Positions 16,548-25,324 of a DNA stretch of 64,000 nt are shown here, piece after piece. Below the pieces are notes generated by a model, which was not told the origin of the DNA, searched no databases, and saw only the letters and a program-made list of their open reading frames with translations. Position 1 is the first letter of the stretch; every line of letters begins with the position of its first letter. The stretch spans positions 536,811 through 600,810 of the forward strand of contig NZ_GL890776.1 in the NCBI RefSeq assembly GCF_000211415.1, given 5' to 3'. The translations under genes were made by a program, and so were the position numbers. Origin of the DNA: Enterobacter mori LMG 25706. Lineage in GTDB: Bacteria; Pseudomonadota; Gammaproteobacteria; Enterobacterales; Enterobacteriaceae.

Positions 16548-17459
16548 ATGACGCGGGTATCTGAGATGGACATAGACCTGCTCCTGACCCTGGACGCCCT
16601 GCTTCAGGACAGGAACATCACCCATGCGGCCGCGCGGCTGGGCATCAGCCAGCCGGCGATGTCCGCCCGTCTCGCGCGCCTGCGTTCGCTCTTTGGCGAA
16701 CCGCTGTTTATTCCCTCCCCGCATGGACGCGGGGTGTTACCCACGCCGAGAGCGGAAGCCCTCAGGCCGCAGGTGGAGAGCGTGCTGCGCGGCATCAGCG
16801 CGATGTTTGCCCCCACCGCGTTCGAGGCGCAAACCAGCAGCCGGACCTTTGTTATCGCGCTGCATGAAAACCCGGCGCTGATGCTGGGCACCGGGCTGCT
16901 TAACCAGGTAGGCACCGCTGCCCCCGGCGTTCGCCTGCGCTTCGCCCTGCCTGTGATGGCTGAACTGCCGCAGCAGCTTGAAAATGGCGATGTGGATATC
17001 TACATTGGCGTGAGCGCGGGCGCCCATGACGGCTGGGTAAGACGCAAACTCATCGACGACGCGTTTGCCACCGCGCAGCGCAAAGGCCATCCGCGCGGGA
17101 CAGGACCGTTAGATCTGGAAAGCTACTGCGCCCTTTCTCATCTGGTAGTGTCTTCGGCGGGGGATCCGTTCACCGGCTTTGTCGATCAAACCCTCGCAGG
17201 GCTGGGCTACCAGCGGCACGTCGCCATGTCGACACAGAGCTACGCCGTGGCGCCTGCGCTTGTGACCGGTACCGACCTGGTGTGCACCCTGCCGGAGCGG
17301 ATGCTCAAACTGTTTGCCAGCACGCTGGATCTCTTCGCGCCGCCGCTGCCGCTCCAGCCGATTACCATCAACATGTACTGGCACCCGAAAAACAGCCATG
17401 ATCCGGCGAATACCTGGCTGCGCGGGCAGCTGCTGCTGGCCGCCGGACGTCAGGTGTGA
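16548..17459 (+). CDS. LysR family transcriptional regulator
   Basis: A 303-residue LysR regulator of the NodD/PcpR-like type. The helix-turn-helix is MDIDLLLTLDALLQDRNITH followed by AAARLGISQPAMSARLARLR, and the effector domain continues with DVDIYIGVSAGAHDGWVRRK. It starts two bases after the MBL hydrolase gene, so the two may form an operon. ATG at 16566 is an alternative start six codons later, matching the more usual MD start. Its 3' end overlaps the end of the convergent LysR gene by ten bases. Target unknown; the MBL gene is the natural candidate. Confidence 0.85.
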   Translation: MTRVSEMDIDLLLTLDALLQDRNITHAAARLGISQPAMSARLARLRSLFGEPLFIPSPHGRGVLPTPRAEALRPQVESVLRGISAMFAPTAFEAQTSSRTFVIALHENPALMLGTGLLNQVGTAAPGVRLRFALPVMAELPQQLENGDVDIYIGVSAGAHDGWVRRKLIDDAFATAQRKGHPRGTGPLDLESYCALSHLVVSSAGDPFTGFVDQTLAGLGYQRHVAMSTQSYAVAPALVTGTDLVCTLPERMLKLFASTLDLFAPPLPLQPITINMYWHPKNSHDPANTWLRGQLLLAAGRQV

Positions 17460-18334
17460 TCGAGGGTAACCAGAAACTTTTTAAGCACCTCTGAGCGAAT
17501 AATCCGGTGGCAAACCAGCGTCAGCTCGCTCTCCCGGAGCCGGTCGAGGATGTCCACGTAAACAACGTTCTCGACGCTCACCGCCTTTGCCGAGGCGGGC
17601 AGCAGCGCCAGCCCAAACCCCGCCGAGACCAGGCTTATCACGGTGGGCACGTCGGTCGCGTTTTGTACCACGTTCGGCTGAAAACCCGCTCCGCTGCAGG
17701 CGTCGTAAAAGTATTGTTCCAGCCCCATTCCCTCCGGGTCGCGCAGGGAGATCCACTTTTCATCTTTAACGGAGGCGAGCGTCAGCGCGGATGAGCCCGC
17801 CAGCGGATGCTGACGATACAGCGCCAGCACCGTTTTCTCGGCGGTGAACGGTCGGCTCTGCAGATCGTCAGGCAGCGTGGGCAAGGGAGCCCGTATGATG
17901 GCCACATCCAGCTGATTGCTCTGCACGGCCGCGTAGAGCGTTTGCACATTTCCCGTCACCAGCGACATGGTGATGTCCGGCCAGCGCGTATGCATCTGGC
18001 GCAGCGCGGCGGGCAGCCTGCCGTCGAACATCGCGCTCGACACGCACCCAAGGTTTAACACCCCCAGCTCGCCCCTTGCCGTTTGCCTGGCGTCCAGAAC
18101 CGCCTGCTCGGTCAGGGAGATGGCGAGTCTGGCTTTCACCAGAAACGCTTCACCAGCGGGAGTCAGGGTCAAGCGGCGGTTCGCCCGGCTAAAGAGCGTG
18201 ACGCCTAAACGATCCTCCAGCGCCTTTATCTGCTGACTCAGCGCCGGTTGCGCCATGTTCAGACGCTCGGCGGCCCGGTGCATGTGGAGCTCTTCGGCAA
18301 CAACGATGAAATGGCGCATCTGACGAAACTGCAC
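17450..18334 (-). CDS. LysR family regulator, probably of the UbiD-type decarboxylase
   Basis: A 294-residue LysR regulator. I place the start at the GTG at 18334 because AAGGAGG lies 7 bases before it and the protein then begins MQFRQMRHFIVVAEELHMHR, the normal start of this family. The open frame continues upstream to 19516 but there it is only the antisense of the UbiD gene. The helix-turn-helix is AAERLNMAQPALSQQIKALE. The effector domain contains DVAIIRAPLP and SAGFGLALLPAS. It is divergent from the UbiD-type gene with 111 bases between, the classical layout for a LysR activator and its target. Confidence 0.86.
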   Translation of the reverse strand: MQFRQMRHFIVVAEELHMHRAAERLNMAQPALSQQIKALEDRLGVTLFSRANRRLTLTPAGEAFLVKARLAISLTEQAVLDARQTARGELGVLNLGCVSSAMFDGRLPAALRQMHTRWPDITMSLVTGNVQTLYAAVQSNQLDVAIIRAPLPTLPDDLQSRPFTAEKTVLALYRQHPLAGSSALTLASVKDEKWISLRDPEGMGLEQYFYDACSGAGFQPNVVQNATDVPTVISLVSAGFGLALLPASAKAVSVENVVYVDILDRLRESELTLVCHRIIRSEVLKKFLVTLDHT

Positions 18335-18445
18335 GGGACGCCTCCTTTTTGATATGAGTTTACTTATCAATTTAGCAGTAATGATGCAATTGATGCTATT
18401 GGTCATTGCCATAAGAATGGAGGTATTCAAACGAGGGAGGAAAAT

Positions 18446-19933
18446 ATGGAAAACCCGATCAACGATCTCCGCAGCGCCATCGCCCTGCTTCAGCGCCACG
18501 AAGGGCAGTTTCTTGAAACCGATTATCCGGTCGATCCCAACGCGGAACTGGCGGGGGTCTATCGTCATATCGGCGCGGGCGGTACGGTAAAACGTCCGAC
18601 CCGTACGGGCCCGGCCATGATGTTCAACAGCGTGAAGGGCTATCCGGGTTCCCGCATTCTGGTGGGCATGCACGCCAGCCGCGATCGCGCGGCGCTCCTT
18701 CTGGGCTGCGAGCCTTCTGAACTGGCAAAACACGTCGGGCAGGCGGTGAAAAAGCCCGTGGCACCCGTTGTCGTCCCGGCCTCGCAGGCGCCCTGTCAGG
18801 AGCAGGTCTTCTACGCAGACGACCCTGATTTCGACCTGCGCAAACTGCTTCCGGCACCGACAAACACGCCAATCGATGCGGGACCATTCTTCTGTCTGGG
18901 ACTGGTGCTGGCAAGCGATCCTGAAGATAGCTCGGTCACGGATGTCACCATCCACCGTCTCTGTGTCCAGGAGCGCGACGAGCTTTCCATGTTCCTCGCC
19001 GCCGGTCGGCATATCGAAGTCTTCCGTAAAAAGGCGGAAGATGCCGGAAAACCGCTGCCGGTGACGATCAACATGGGGCTCGATCCCGCCATCTATATCG
19101 GCGCGTGCTTTGAGGCCCCCACCACGCCGTTTGGCTACAACGAGCTGGGCGTCGCCGGGGCGCTGCGCCAGCAGCCGGTCGAACTGGTGCAGGGCGTGGC
19201 GGTGAAAGAGAAAGCCATTGCGCGGGCAGAAATCATCATCGAAGGCGAACTGCTTCCAGGCGTGCGCGTAAGGGAAGATCAGCACACCAATACCGGCCAC
19301 GCGATGCCGGAGTTCCCAGGCTACTGCGGTGAGGCGAACCCCTCCCTGCCTGTGATCAAAGTGAAAGCGGTGACCATGCGTCATCACGCAATCCTGCAAA
19401 CGCTGGTGGGACCCGGAGAAGAACATACCACGCTGGCCGGTTTGCCAACGGAGGCCAGCATCCGTAATGCCGTTGAGGAGGCGATCCCGGGCTTCCTGCA
19501 AAACGTCTATGCGCATACCGCGGGCGGCGGTAAGTTCCTCGGGATATTGCAGGTGAAAAAACGCCAGCCATCAGACGAAGGACGACAGGGCCAGGCGGCG
19601 CTCATTGCCTTAGCCACCTATTCGGAGCTGAAAAACATTATTCTTGTCGACGAAGACGTGGATATTTTCGACAGCGACGACATTCTGTGGGCGATGACCA
19701 CCCGCATGCAGGGAGATGTGAGCATCACGAATATACCGGGGATCCGCGGCCACCAGCTGGATCCGTCGCAGTCGCCGGACTACAGCAACTCAATTCGCGG
19801 AAACGGCATTTCCTGCAAGACAATCTTCGACTGCACGGTGCCGTGGGCGCTGAAGGATCGCTTCGAGCGCGCGCCCTTTATGGAGGTGGATCCGCGTCCG
19901 TGGGCGCCGGAGCTGTTTAAAGATAAAAAATAA
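18446..19933 (+). CDS. UbiD family prenylated-FMN-dependent decarboxylase
   Basis: A 495-residue UbiD-type (de)carboxylase. Typical segments are GPAMMFNSVKGYPGSRILVG (about residues 52-71), VTINMGLDPAIYIGACFEAP, RAEIIIEGELLPGVRVRED (around the catalytic Glu/Arg region), GPGEEHTTLAGLPTEASI, and ILVDEDVDIFDSDDILWAM. These enzymes add or remove CO2 on aromatic, heteroaromatic or acrylic acids using prenylated FMN supplied by a UbiX-type prenyltransferase. No ubiX-like gene is adjacent, so it would rely on the housekeeping one. GGGAGG precedes the ATG. It resembles the pyrrole-2-carboxylate or hydroxyarylic-acid decarboxylases more than UbiD of ubiquinone synthesis, but the substrate is a guess. 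Confidence 0.85.
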   Translation: MENPINDLRSAIALLQRHEGQFLETDYPVDPNAELAGVYRHIGAGGTVKRPTRTGPAMMFNSVKGYPGSRILVGMHASRDRAALLLGCEPSELAKHVGQAVKKPVAPVVVPASQAPCQEQVFYADDPDFDLRKLLPAPTNTPIDAGPFFCLGLVLASDPEDSSVTDVTIHRLCVQERDELSMFLAAGRHIEVFRKKAEDAGKPLPVTINMGLDPAIYIGACFEAPTTPFGYNELGVAGALRQQPVELVQGVAVKEKAIARAEIIIEGELLPGVRVREDQHTNTGHAMPEFPGYCGEANPSLPVIKVKAVTMRHHAILQTLVGPGEEHTTLAGLPTEASIRNAVEEAIPGFLQNVYAHTAGGGKFLGILQVKKRQPSDEGRQGQAALIALATYSELKNIILVDEDVDIFDSDDILWAMTTRMQGDVSITNIPGIRGHQLDPSQSPDYSNSIRGNGISCKTIFDCTVPWALKDRFERAPFMEVDPRPWAPELFKDKK

Positions 19934-19940
19934 ACGCTTT

Positions 19941-19965
19941 TTCTTCACCCCTCAGGGGTGAAGAA
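19941..19965. terminator. Stem-loop after the UbiD-type gene
   Basis: TTCTTCACCCC (19941-19951) pairs perfectly with GGGGTGAAGAA (19955-19965) over a TCA loop, giving an 11-bp stem. It starts 8 bases after the decarboxylase stop. A T tract precedes rather than follows it on the plus strand, so it is not a classical intrinsic terminator; it may act as a 3' processing barrier. Confidence 0.5.
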
Positions 19966-20054
19966 CCTCACGCTTAAATTGCCGCTTCCCCTGCTTTCTT
20001 GTACCCTTTCACCGGAAACCCTTCTCCCATAAACATTGAGATATCCGGACGCCT

Positions 20055-20342
20055 ATGACTGCACACATTTCTAACGATCCTTTACATGGCGTAACGCTGG
20101 AGATGATGGTCAACGCCCTGGTGGCGAAATATGGCTGGAGCGAGTTGGGCGACCGAATCAAAATTAACTGTTTCAGAAAAGATCCCAGCGTTAAATCGAG
20201 CCTGAAATTTCTGCGCCGTACCCCGTGGGCGCGCGCAGAAGTCGAAGCCCTGTATCTGGATTCCCTCAACGATGAGGTAAGCACAGAACAGGCGGAGCCC
20301 GCCTTTAATCCCTGGGCTAACAGTCGGATTATCAAGAGCTAA
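20055..20342 (+). CDS. VF530 family (DUF2132) DNA-binding protein
   Basis: A 95-residue protein that matches the VF530/DUF2132 family: [23 protein letters not shown] and the conserved [24 protein letters not shown] and VEALYLDS segments. Vibrio fischeri VF530 was found to be a small DNA-binding fold; the cellular role is not established. It is followed 8 bases later by digH on the same strand, so the two may be cotranscribed. It has no signal peptide and should be cytoplasmic. Confidence 0.85.
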   Translation: MTAHISNDPLHGVTLEMMVNALVAKYGWSELGDRIKINCFRKDPSVKSSLKFLRRTPWARAEVEALYLDSLNDEVSTEQAEPAFNPWANSRIIKS

Positions 20343-20349
20343 AACGCAA

Positions 20350-21642
20350 ATGACGCGACACGTAAAACGGATTGGTGCGCTGGCTGCCTGCGCGCTTTTA
20401 CTTGTGAGTTGCTCCTCAACACCACCCAAATCACTGGTTACCCCTCTCCCGACCGTGAGCAAACCGACGCAGCAGGCAAACGCGCCGATGCGCGGGATCT
20501 GGCTGGCGACCGTCTCTCGTCTCGACTGGCCGCCGTTGGCATCCGTGAATGGCCGCAGCGCTGACCAGCGTATCGCGATGCAGAAGCAGGCGCTGACGGA
20601 CAAACTCGATAAGCTGAAAAGCCTCGGGATCAACACCGTATTTTTTCAGGTGAAGCCGGATAGCACGGCGCTGTGGTCATCTAAAATCCTGCCCTGGTCG
20701 GATACCCTGACGGGAACCATTGGAGAATATCCGGGCTACGATCCGCTCCAGTTTATGCTGGATGAGGCCCACAAGCGCGGCATGAAAGTCCACGCCTGGT
20801 TCAATCCATACCGCGTATCCACGAACACCAAACCCTCAACCATTGCCGCGTTAAACCGGACAACGTCACTGCACCCTTCCAGCATTTACGTACAGCACCC
20901 GGAATGGATCCGTACCTCAGGCGATCGTTTCGTCCTCGATCCAGGCATTCCGGAGGTGCGTGACTGGATAACCCAGGTTGTAACAGAAGTAGTGAGGCAA
21001 TATGCGATAGACGGCGTGCAATTCGACGACTATTTCTACACAGAAACGCCCGGGTCGACCCTGAATGATGCCTATACCTACAGGCGATATGGCGAGGGAT
21101 TTGCCTCAAAAGCAGACTGGCGACGTCACAATACGCAAGAATTGATCGTGCAGGTCTCCCGTGCAATTAAACAGGCAAAACCCAACGTTGAGTTTGGTGT
21201 GAGCCCGGCGGGCGTCTGGCGCAACCGCTCCTTTGATCCGGCAGGCTCTGACACGCGCGGTGCTGCCGCGTATGATGAATCCTACGCCGACACCCGTAAA
21301 TGGGTTCAACAGGGGTTGCTGGATTATATCGCGCCGCAGATCTACTGGCCCTTCGCCCGTGACGCCGCGCGCTATGATGTTCTGACCAAATGGTGGGCTG
21401 ACGTGGTGAAACCGACCCATACCCGCCTTTACATCGGCATCGCGTTTTACAAAGTGGGGGCACCCTCTAAAAATGAGCCCGACTGGACGGTTAACGGCGG
21501 CGTGCCTGAGCTGAAGAAACAGCTCGATTTGAACGATTCACTGCCCAACGTGAATGGCACCATCCTGTTCCGCGAAGACTATCTCAACCAGCCGCAAACA
21601 CAGGACGCGGTAAGCTATCTCCGTGGGCGCTGGGGTAGCTGA
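20350..21642 (+). CDS. digH: Divisome-localised glycosyl hydrolase DigH (YddW), lipoprotein
   Basis: A 430-residue GHL10-type (DUF187) glycosyl hydrolase. It is nearly colinear with what I know of E. coli DigH: MRGIWLATVSRLDWPP, LGINTVFFQVKPD, HKRGMKVHAWFNPYRVS, DGVQFDDYFYTETPGS, FGVSPAGVWRNRS, GLLDYIAPQIYWPF and the final NGTILFREDYLN and SYLRGRWGS. The N terminus is a lipoprotein signal (AALLLVSC, Cys near residue 20), so it is attached to the outer membrane. In E. coli it cleaves denuded peptidoglycan glycan strands at the division site. Length and motifs are complete. Confidence 0.93.
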   Translation: MTRHVKRIGALAACALLLVSCSSTPPKSLVTPLPTVSKPTQQANAPMRGIWLATVSRLDWPPLASVNGRSADQRIAMQKQALTDKLDKLKSLGINTVFFQVKPDSTALWSSKILPWSDTLTGTIGEYPGYDPLQFMLDEAHKRGMKVHAWFNPYRVSTNTKPSTIAALNRTTSLHPSSIYVQHPEWIRTSGDRFVLDPGIPEVRDWITQVVTEVVRQYAIDGVQFDDYFYTETPGSTLNDAYTYRRYGEGFASKADWRRHNTQELIVQVSRAIKQAKPNVEFGVSPAGVWRNRSFDPAGSDTRGAAAYDESYADTRKWVQQGLLDYIAPQIYWPFARDAARYDVLTKWWADVVKPTHTRLYIGIAFYKVGAPSKNEPDWTVNGGVPELKKQLDLNDSLPNVNGTILFREDYLNQPQTQDAVSYLRGRWGS

Positions 21643-21651
21643 GAGGATAAA

Positions 21652-21682
21652 CGCGGGCAGGAACACGCCGTTTCTGCCCGCG
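21652..21682. terminator. Stem-loop between convergent digH and dsbG
   Basis: CGCGGGCAG (21652-21660) pairs with CTGCCCGCG (21674-21682) over a 13-base loop. On the minus strand the stem is followed by TTTATCC, so it could weakly terminate the dsbG transcript. The T run is short, hence moderate confidence. Confidence 0.5.
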
Positions 21683-21686
21683 CCGA

Positions 21687-22463
21687 TCAGGGTTTCGGCC
21701 CGAACATCTCTACCAGCTGTTTCTCGTTCGGCAGTCCCATTACCTGCTGAAGTTCGTTTTCTTCATTCAGATAATAAATCGCCGGAGTGGCATTCCCCCC
21801 CAGACTGTCCATTAATGCCTGATGCTTCTGCAGGATCTCGACGGTTTCACGCGTCGCCGCAGCGTCTGGTTTAGGCAATTTCCCCCCCCCCGAAAGCTCG
21901 TACTCTTTCCAGGCCGAGACTGGATCTTTCGCATTCAGAATGGCTGAGGCGTTACGCCCGCTGTTGGGGTTGAGAAACGCAACCAGCAGCGTGTTCAGCT
22001 GAACCTTGCCCGCCTTCACCCACGGCTGCGCTTCGGACCAGAACTGTTTGCAGTACGGGCAGAACGGATCGGCAAAGACGAAGACTTTACGCGGCGCAGC
22101 GTCAGCCCCCTCTTTCAGCGGATGCGCGGCATTGAGCTTTTTCCACATTTCACGCCCCATCGGCGCGTAGATCTCTTTCTGGAAATAGGCCTCACTGAGA
22201 TTTTTTCCCTTATCATCATACAGATACCCCGAAACCACGTGTTTTCCGTCAGGGGTTAAGAAAAGGGTGACGCCCATGTCCTGGTATTGTCCCAGCCAGG
22301 CAGGTGCGCCGCCCGGGGCGTCAATCTTCTTGAGGATCTTGATATCCTGCTGCTCACTGAAGTTCTTCACGGCATCAGGCAGCGTCTCTTCCGCTTTGAG
22401 CCCCCCAGAAACCATGAGAGCAGCAAGTAACAGCACTTTTTTCTTTGCAGGCAGTTGAAGCAT
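21687..22463 (-). CDS. dsbG: Periplasmic thiol:disulfide interchange protein DsbG
   Basis: A 258-residue DsbC/DsbG-type disulfide isomerase or sulfenic-acid reductase. The signal peptide (KKVLLLAALMVSGGLKA) is followed by the dimerisation domain (YQDMGVTLFLTPDGKHVVSG) and the thioredoxin domain with the active site FADPFCPYCKQFW and the cis-Pro loop NATPAIYY. E. coli DsbG has the same CPYC. I chose ATG 22463, with GAGGG about 7 bases before it; the frame runs 15 codons further and overlaps the sigma-factor stop. A run of ten G (10 C at 21882-21891) encodes Gly-Gly-Gly inside the protein and could slip. Unlike in E. coli, the gene sits in an operon with an ECF sigma factor. Confidence 0.9.
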   Translation of the reverse strand: MLQLPAKKKVLLLAALMVSGGLKAEETLPDAVKNFSEQQDIKILKKIDAPGGAPAWLGQYQDMGVTLFLTPDGKHVVSGYLYDDKGKNLSEAYFQKEIYAPMGREMWKKLNAAHPLKEGADAAPRKVFVFADPFCPYCKQFWSEAQPWVKAGKVQLNTLLVAFLNPNSGRNASAILNAKDPVSAWKEYELSGGGKLPKPDAAATRETVEILQKHQALMDSLGGNATPAIYYLNEENELQQVMGLPNEKQLVEMFGPKP

Positions 22464-22504
22464 AACGATCCCTCTAACATATTGTTTTTCAGAGTGGTCG
22501 AACT

Positions 22505-23074
22505 TCATTCCCCTGTCAACGCTTCATAGATATCCTGCAGGCGACTACGCAGGAATCGCACGGCCTTGTGCTTGCGGGATAACAACGCCTGCACCGTGTC
22601 GCCCGTTTCATCCGCCAGCGCTTTCATGCTGTACCCCTGAAATTCCGTTTTTTCGAATACCTCCCGCTGCGACGGCGGCAGTTCCGACAGGGCTTGCTCG
22701 AGTTCTTCCCACAGCAGCGATTTAAGATACTCCTCCTCCGGCGTTTGAGGCACGCCGAATAACGTTTCGGCTAACTCCTCTTCAGGGAAATCCTCGTCGT
22801 CGTCAGCGGTAAAGTAGCCAGCGAGCGAAACCTCGCGCTTTTTCCGCGCCCGGTCGGTCATCTCATTGCGTGCCGCGCGAAACAGCCAGGCGGCGACGTT
22901 CTCCACCGGCTGCTCCACTTTCATCAGCTGGTACGTCACTTTCTGCAGGATATCGTCGGCATCATCGCGAACCGCCGTTCGCCCGCGAATGAATGCCTTC
23001 AGGCGGGCGCGGCAGGCATTAAGCGCCGAAACCAGTAATGATTCACCTGCCTCACCAGCTTTCATATCGTTCAC
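22505..23074 (-). CDS. ECF-type RNA polymerase sigma factor
   Basis: A 189-residue sigma factor with region 2 (ACRARLKAFIRGRTAVRDDA, DDILQKVTYQLMK, AWLFRAARNEMTDRARKKRE) and region 4 (ALSELPPSQREVFEKTEFQG, then YSMKALADETGDTVQALLSR). It lacks sigma region 3, as ECF factors do. An acidic linker (FTADDDEDFPEEELAETLF) joins the two. Its ATG overlaps the stop of the membrane-protein gene by four bases, and dsbG starts 41 bases after its stop, so the three form one operon. The membrane protein is the likely partner or anti-sigma. I cannot assign an ECF group; target promoters are unknown. Confidence 0.88.
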   Translation of the reverse strand: MNDMKAGEAGESLLVSALNACRARLKAFIRGRTAVRDDADDILQKVTYQLMKVEQPVENVAAWLFRAARNEMTDRARKKREVSLAGYFTADDDEDFPEEELAETLFGVPQTPEEEYLKSLLWEELEQALSELPPSQREVFEKTEFQGYSMKALADETGDTVQALLSRKHKAVRFLRSRLQDIYEALTGE

Positions 23075-23484
23075 TCTGCTTCCGGTGTTTTCGCCGCAGT
23101 GTCATCGCGCTTTTCATCACGATGGTCGCGCCAGCCACAATGGCCGTGGCGTCCAAACCCAGCGCGGCGCTGCTGAATAAAAGCTTCACGCTGTTCGGGC
23201 GTCATGTTCATCCAGCGCTCGTGCATCCGGCGGTGTGCGCCGAACATGCCTGGCCTGAAGCCCAACCCACCGAACAGAATGCGGCTCAGCAGCAGAATGC
23301 CCAGCGCTTGCCAGAAGCCGATGGCCTTCACGCCGAGGATGGCGGGAAGTAATGCGTTCCACAGGGTCATCACCAGCAGGCCGAGCACGATGAAAATCAC
23401 CGCGCCGATGACTAAACCCTTGCCCATACGGTGGCGACCAAACCCGCGTCCGTGACCTCTGCCGTGCAGTTCAAAATCTCTCAT
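23071..23484 (-). CDS. Small His-rich membrane protein, possible anti-sigma or metal sensor
   Basis: A 137-residue protein not recognised as a named family. The first 23 residues are rich in His, Arg and Gly (HGRGHGRGFGRHRMGKG). Two hydrophobic segments follow (about 24-50, LVIGAVIFIVLGLLVMTLW; about 56-74, IGFWQALGILLLSRILFGG). The C-terminal part has MHERWMNMTPEQREAFIQQR, like the MTPEQR segments of Spy/CpxP/ZraP-type proteins, then RHGHCGWRDHRDEKRDD. It is the first gene of the operon with the ECF sigma factor and dsbG, with a four-base overlap into the sigma gene. Position and His/Cys content suggest it senses metal or envelope thiol stress and restrains the sigma factor; this is inference. 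Confidence 0.7.
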   Translation of the reverse strand: MRDFELHGRGHGRGFGRHRMGKGLVIGAVIFIVLGLLVMTLWNALLPAILGVKAIGFWQALGILLLSRILFGGLGFRPGMFGAHRRMHERWMNMTPEQREAFIQQRRAGFGRHGHCGWRDHRDEKRDDTAAKTPEAE

Positions 23485-23601
23485 GGTGTTTACCTCGTTT
23501 ACAGTAACTGATTATGGCTTGTGATGAGGTAGACGGATGAGGACGGGAAATATTGCTGGGGAAAATGAAATAATTACTCTGGCCGCACATTCGCGGTTAT
23601 T

Positions 23602-23671
23602 GCCCGCCGGCGCTGACGCTTGCGCGAGCCTACAGGTTTCGTAGGCCGGGTAAGCGTCAGCGCCACCCGGC
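23602..23671. repeat. REP/BIME repeat pair
   Basis: GCCCGCCGGCGCTGACGCTT at 23602 and, inverted, GTAGGCCGGGTAAGCGTCAG followed by CGCCACCCGGC (23641-23671) form a facing REP pair. It lies between the chemoreceptor stop (23685) and the His-rich membrane protein start (23484). Confidence 0.85.
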
Positions 23672-23684
23672 ACATGTCAAAGGC

Positions 23685-25235
23685 TTACGCCTGCACCGGC
23701 AATCTAAAACTCGAAATACTCCGTGAAAGCTGCTGCGCCTGCTCTTCCAGCGAGGCCGCCGCTGCGGCAGACTGCTGTACCAGCGCCGCATTCTGCTGGG
23801 TCACGCCATCCATCTCGGTCACCGCCTGTCCGACCTGCCCAATCCCTCGGCTCTGCTCTTCCGAAGCAACGGAAATCTGTTCCATCAGCGTATTCACTTT
23901 ATTTACCGAAGAAATAATCGAATCAATAACGTCTCCCGAGCGGTTAACCAACTGCGCACCGTTTTTCACGCTGGAAACAGACTGCGCGATAAGACTTTCA
24001 ATGTCCTTCGCCGCCACCGCGCTTTTCTGCGCGAGTGTTCGCACTTCGCTGGCAACAACCGCAAAGCCGCGGCCTTGCGTGCCCGCGCGCGCGGCTTCAA
24101 CTGCCGCGTTGAGCGCCAGAATATTGGTCTGGAAGGCGATGCTGTTAATAACGCTGGTAATATCCTCGATGCGCTTCGAGTTCGCCGCAATGGTGTTCAT
24201 CGTTTCGATCACTTCGCGGGTCACCGCTTCGCCGGTGTGGGCATTTTTCACCGCATCCTGCACCAGCTTCCCGGCCTGGAATACATTATCGGTATTATTC
24301 GCCACCGTCGCGCTCAGCTCTTCCATACTGGCTGCGGTCTGTGTCAGTGCAGATGCCTGTTGTTCGGTGCGTGAAGCCAGGTCGATATTTCCGGAGGCGA
24401 TCTCTTGCGCCGCGTGCGTGACGGTATGGCTCGCGTCGCGCACCTGGGCGATAGTGGCGAGCAGCGCCTGACGCATCTGTTCCATCGACCCCATCAGGTG
24501 ATCGATTTCATTCCCGGCGCTGCCCTTCACGGGCACCGGTATGTCCAGCTTGCCCGCCGCAATCTGGCTGCAGTGTTCACGGGCCAGGTTAACCGGCGCG
24601 AAGACAAATCGCTTCATCAGCAGGCTGACGGCGATAATCACCAGCACAAACAGGCAGGCGATAACGGCAATAATCACCAGACCAGAAACAAAGTTGCTGC
24701 TCGCATCCTCGTTAAGACTTTTGGCATATTTCTGATGAATGGAAAGGACCTGGTCGAGAACGATCTCGTACTGACGGTCGAGGCGGGAGACTTCCGGGAT
24801 CAGCGCGTTAAATTTGGCCACGTCGTGCACCTCGGCGGCCTCGATCAGCGGAGCCAGCCCCTGGTTGCGGTAGTTTTGCCAGGCATCCTGATAGGCAGCC
24901 ACCTGCGGGGCTTCATCCGTCAGACGCGGCGAAGCCATAAAGGCCGCAAAGGCGTGGTCCGCTTTGGTCAGCGCCTCTTTCACCGCAGAAAGCTTGGCAG
25001 CCTCATCGGCAGTATTGCCCGCTTCCACCATCTTCACGTACTCCATCACCCTGACGCGCAGCGTACGGCTATGGTTGATAGGGTCAATAATGGAGAGCAC
25101 AACCTGGATCTCTTTGTTCACGTTATCCAGGGAATTATTACTTTTAATGATGAGGCCAACGCTGGTAGCAGTGCTGACAACAAAGAAGAAAAGCAGTGAG
25201 AACAGGACAATCAGGGACGACTTCTTCAACGACAT
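23685..25235 (-). CDS. Methyl-accepting chemotaxis protein
   Basis: A 516-residue chemoreceptor of the E. coli Tsr/Tar architecture. It has an N-terminal membrane segment ([20 protein letters not shown]), a periplasmic four-helix ligand domain (about 30-185), a second membrane segment ([20 protein letters not shown]), a HAMP domain, and the signalling domain with the hairpin tip [20 protein letters not shown] followed by [11 protein letters not shown]. The start is the ATG at 25235 with GAGG before it; a TTG five codons upstream is also open. The C terminus ([11 protein letters not shown]) lacks the NWETF pentapeptide, so it would need help from major receptors for methylation. It ends 90 bases from the scrR stop side, so a sugar ligand is possible but unproven. 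Confidence 0.93.
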   Translation of the reverse strand: MSLKKSSLIVLFSLLFFFVVSTATSVGLIIKSNNSLDNVNKEIQVVLSIIDPINHSRTLRVRVMEYVKMVEAGNTADEAAKLSAVKEALTKADHAFAAFMASPRLTDEAPQVAAYQDAWQNYRNQGLAPLIEAAEVHDVAKFNALIPEVSRLDRQYEIVLDQVLSIHQKYAKSLNEDASSNFVSGLVIIAVIACLFVLVIIAVSLLMKRFVFAPVNLAREHCSQIAAGKLDIPVPVKGSAGNEIDHLMGSMEQMRQALLATIAQVRDASHTVTHAAQEIASGNIDLASRTEQQASALTQTAASMEELSATVANNTDNVFQAGKLVQDAVKNAHTGEAVTREVIETMNTIAANSKRIEDITSVINSIAFQTNILALNAAVEAARAGTQGRGFAVVASEVRTLAQKSAVAAKDIESLIAQSVSSVKNGAQLVNRSGDVIDSIISSVNKVNTLMEQISVASEEQSRGIGQVGQAVTEMDGVTQQNAALVQQSAAAAASLEEQAQQLSRSISSFRLPVQA

Positions 25236-25324
25236 AAACCAATACCTCAAGGAAAATTATTCCTTATGGTTATCGGCTGTTCCAAAACTTAAATTAATTA
25301 AAGTTATTGATGTATTGGCCGGGG

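Noticed and set aside
17450-19516. 688-codon open frame including the LysR gene
   Set aside because: Only 17450-18334 has a ribosome site and LysR sequence; the rest is the antisense of the UbiD-type gene, with no domain.
23620-24471. 283-codon ORF opposite the chemoreceptor gene
   Set aside because: Antisense of the signalling domain, Ser/Cys/Thr-rich, no homology, and it begins inside a REP element.
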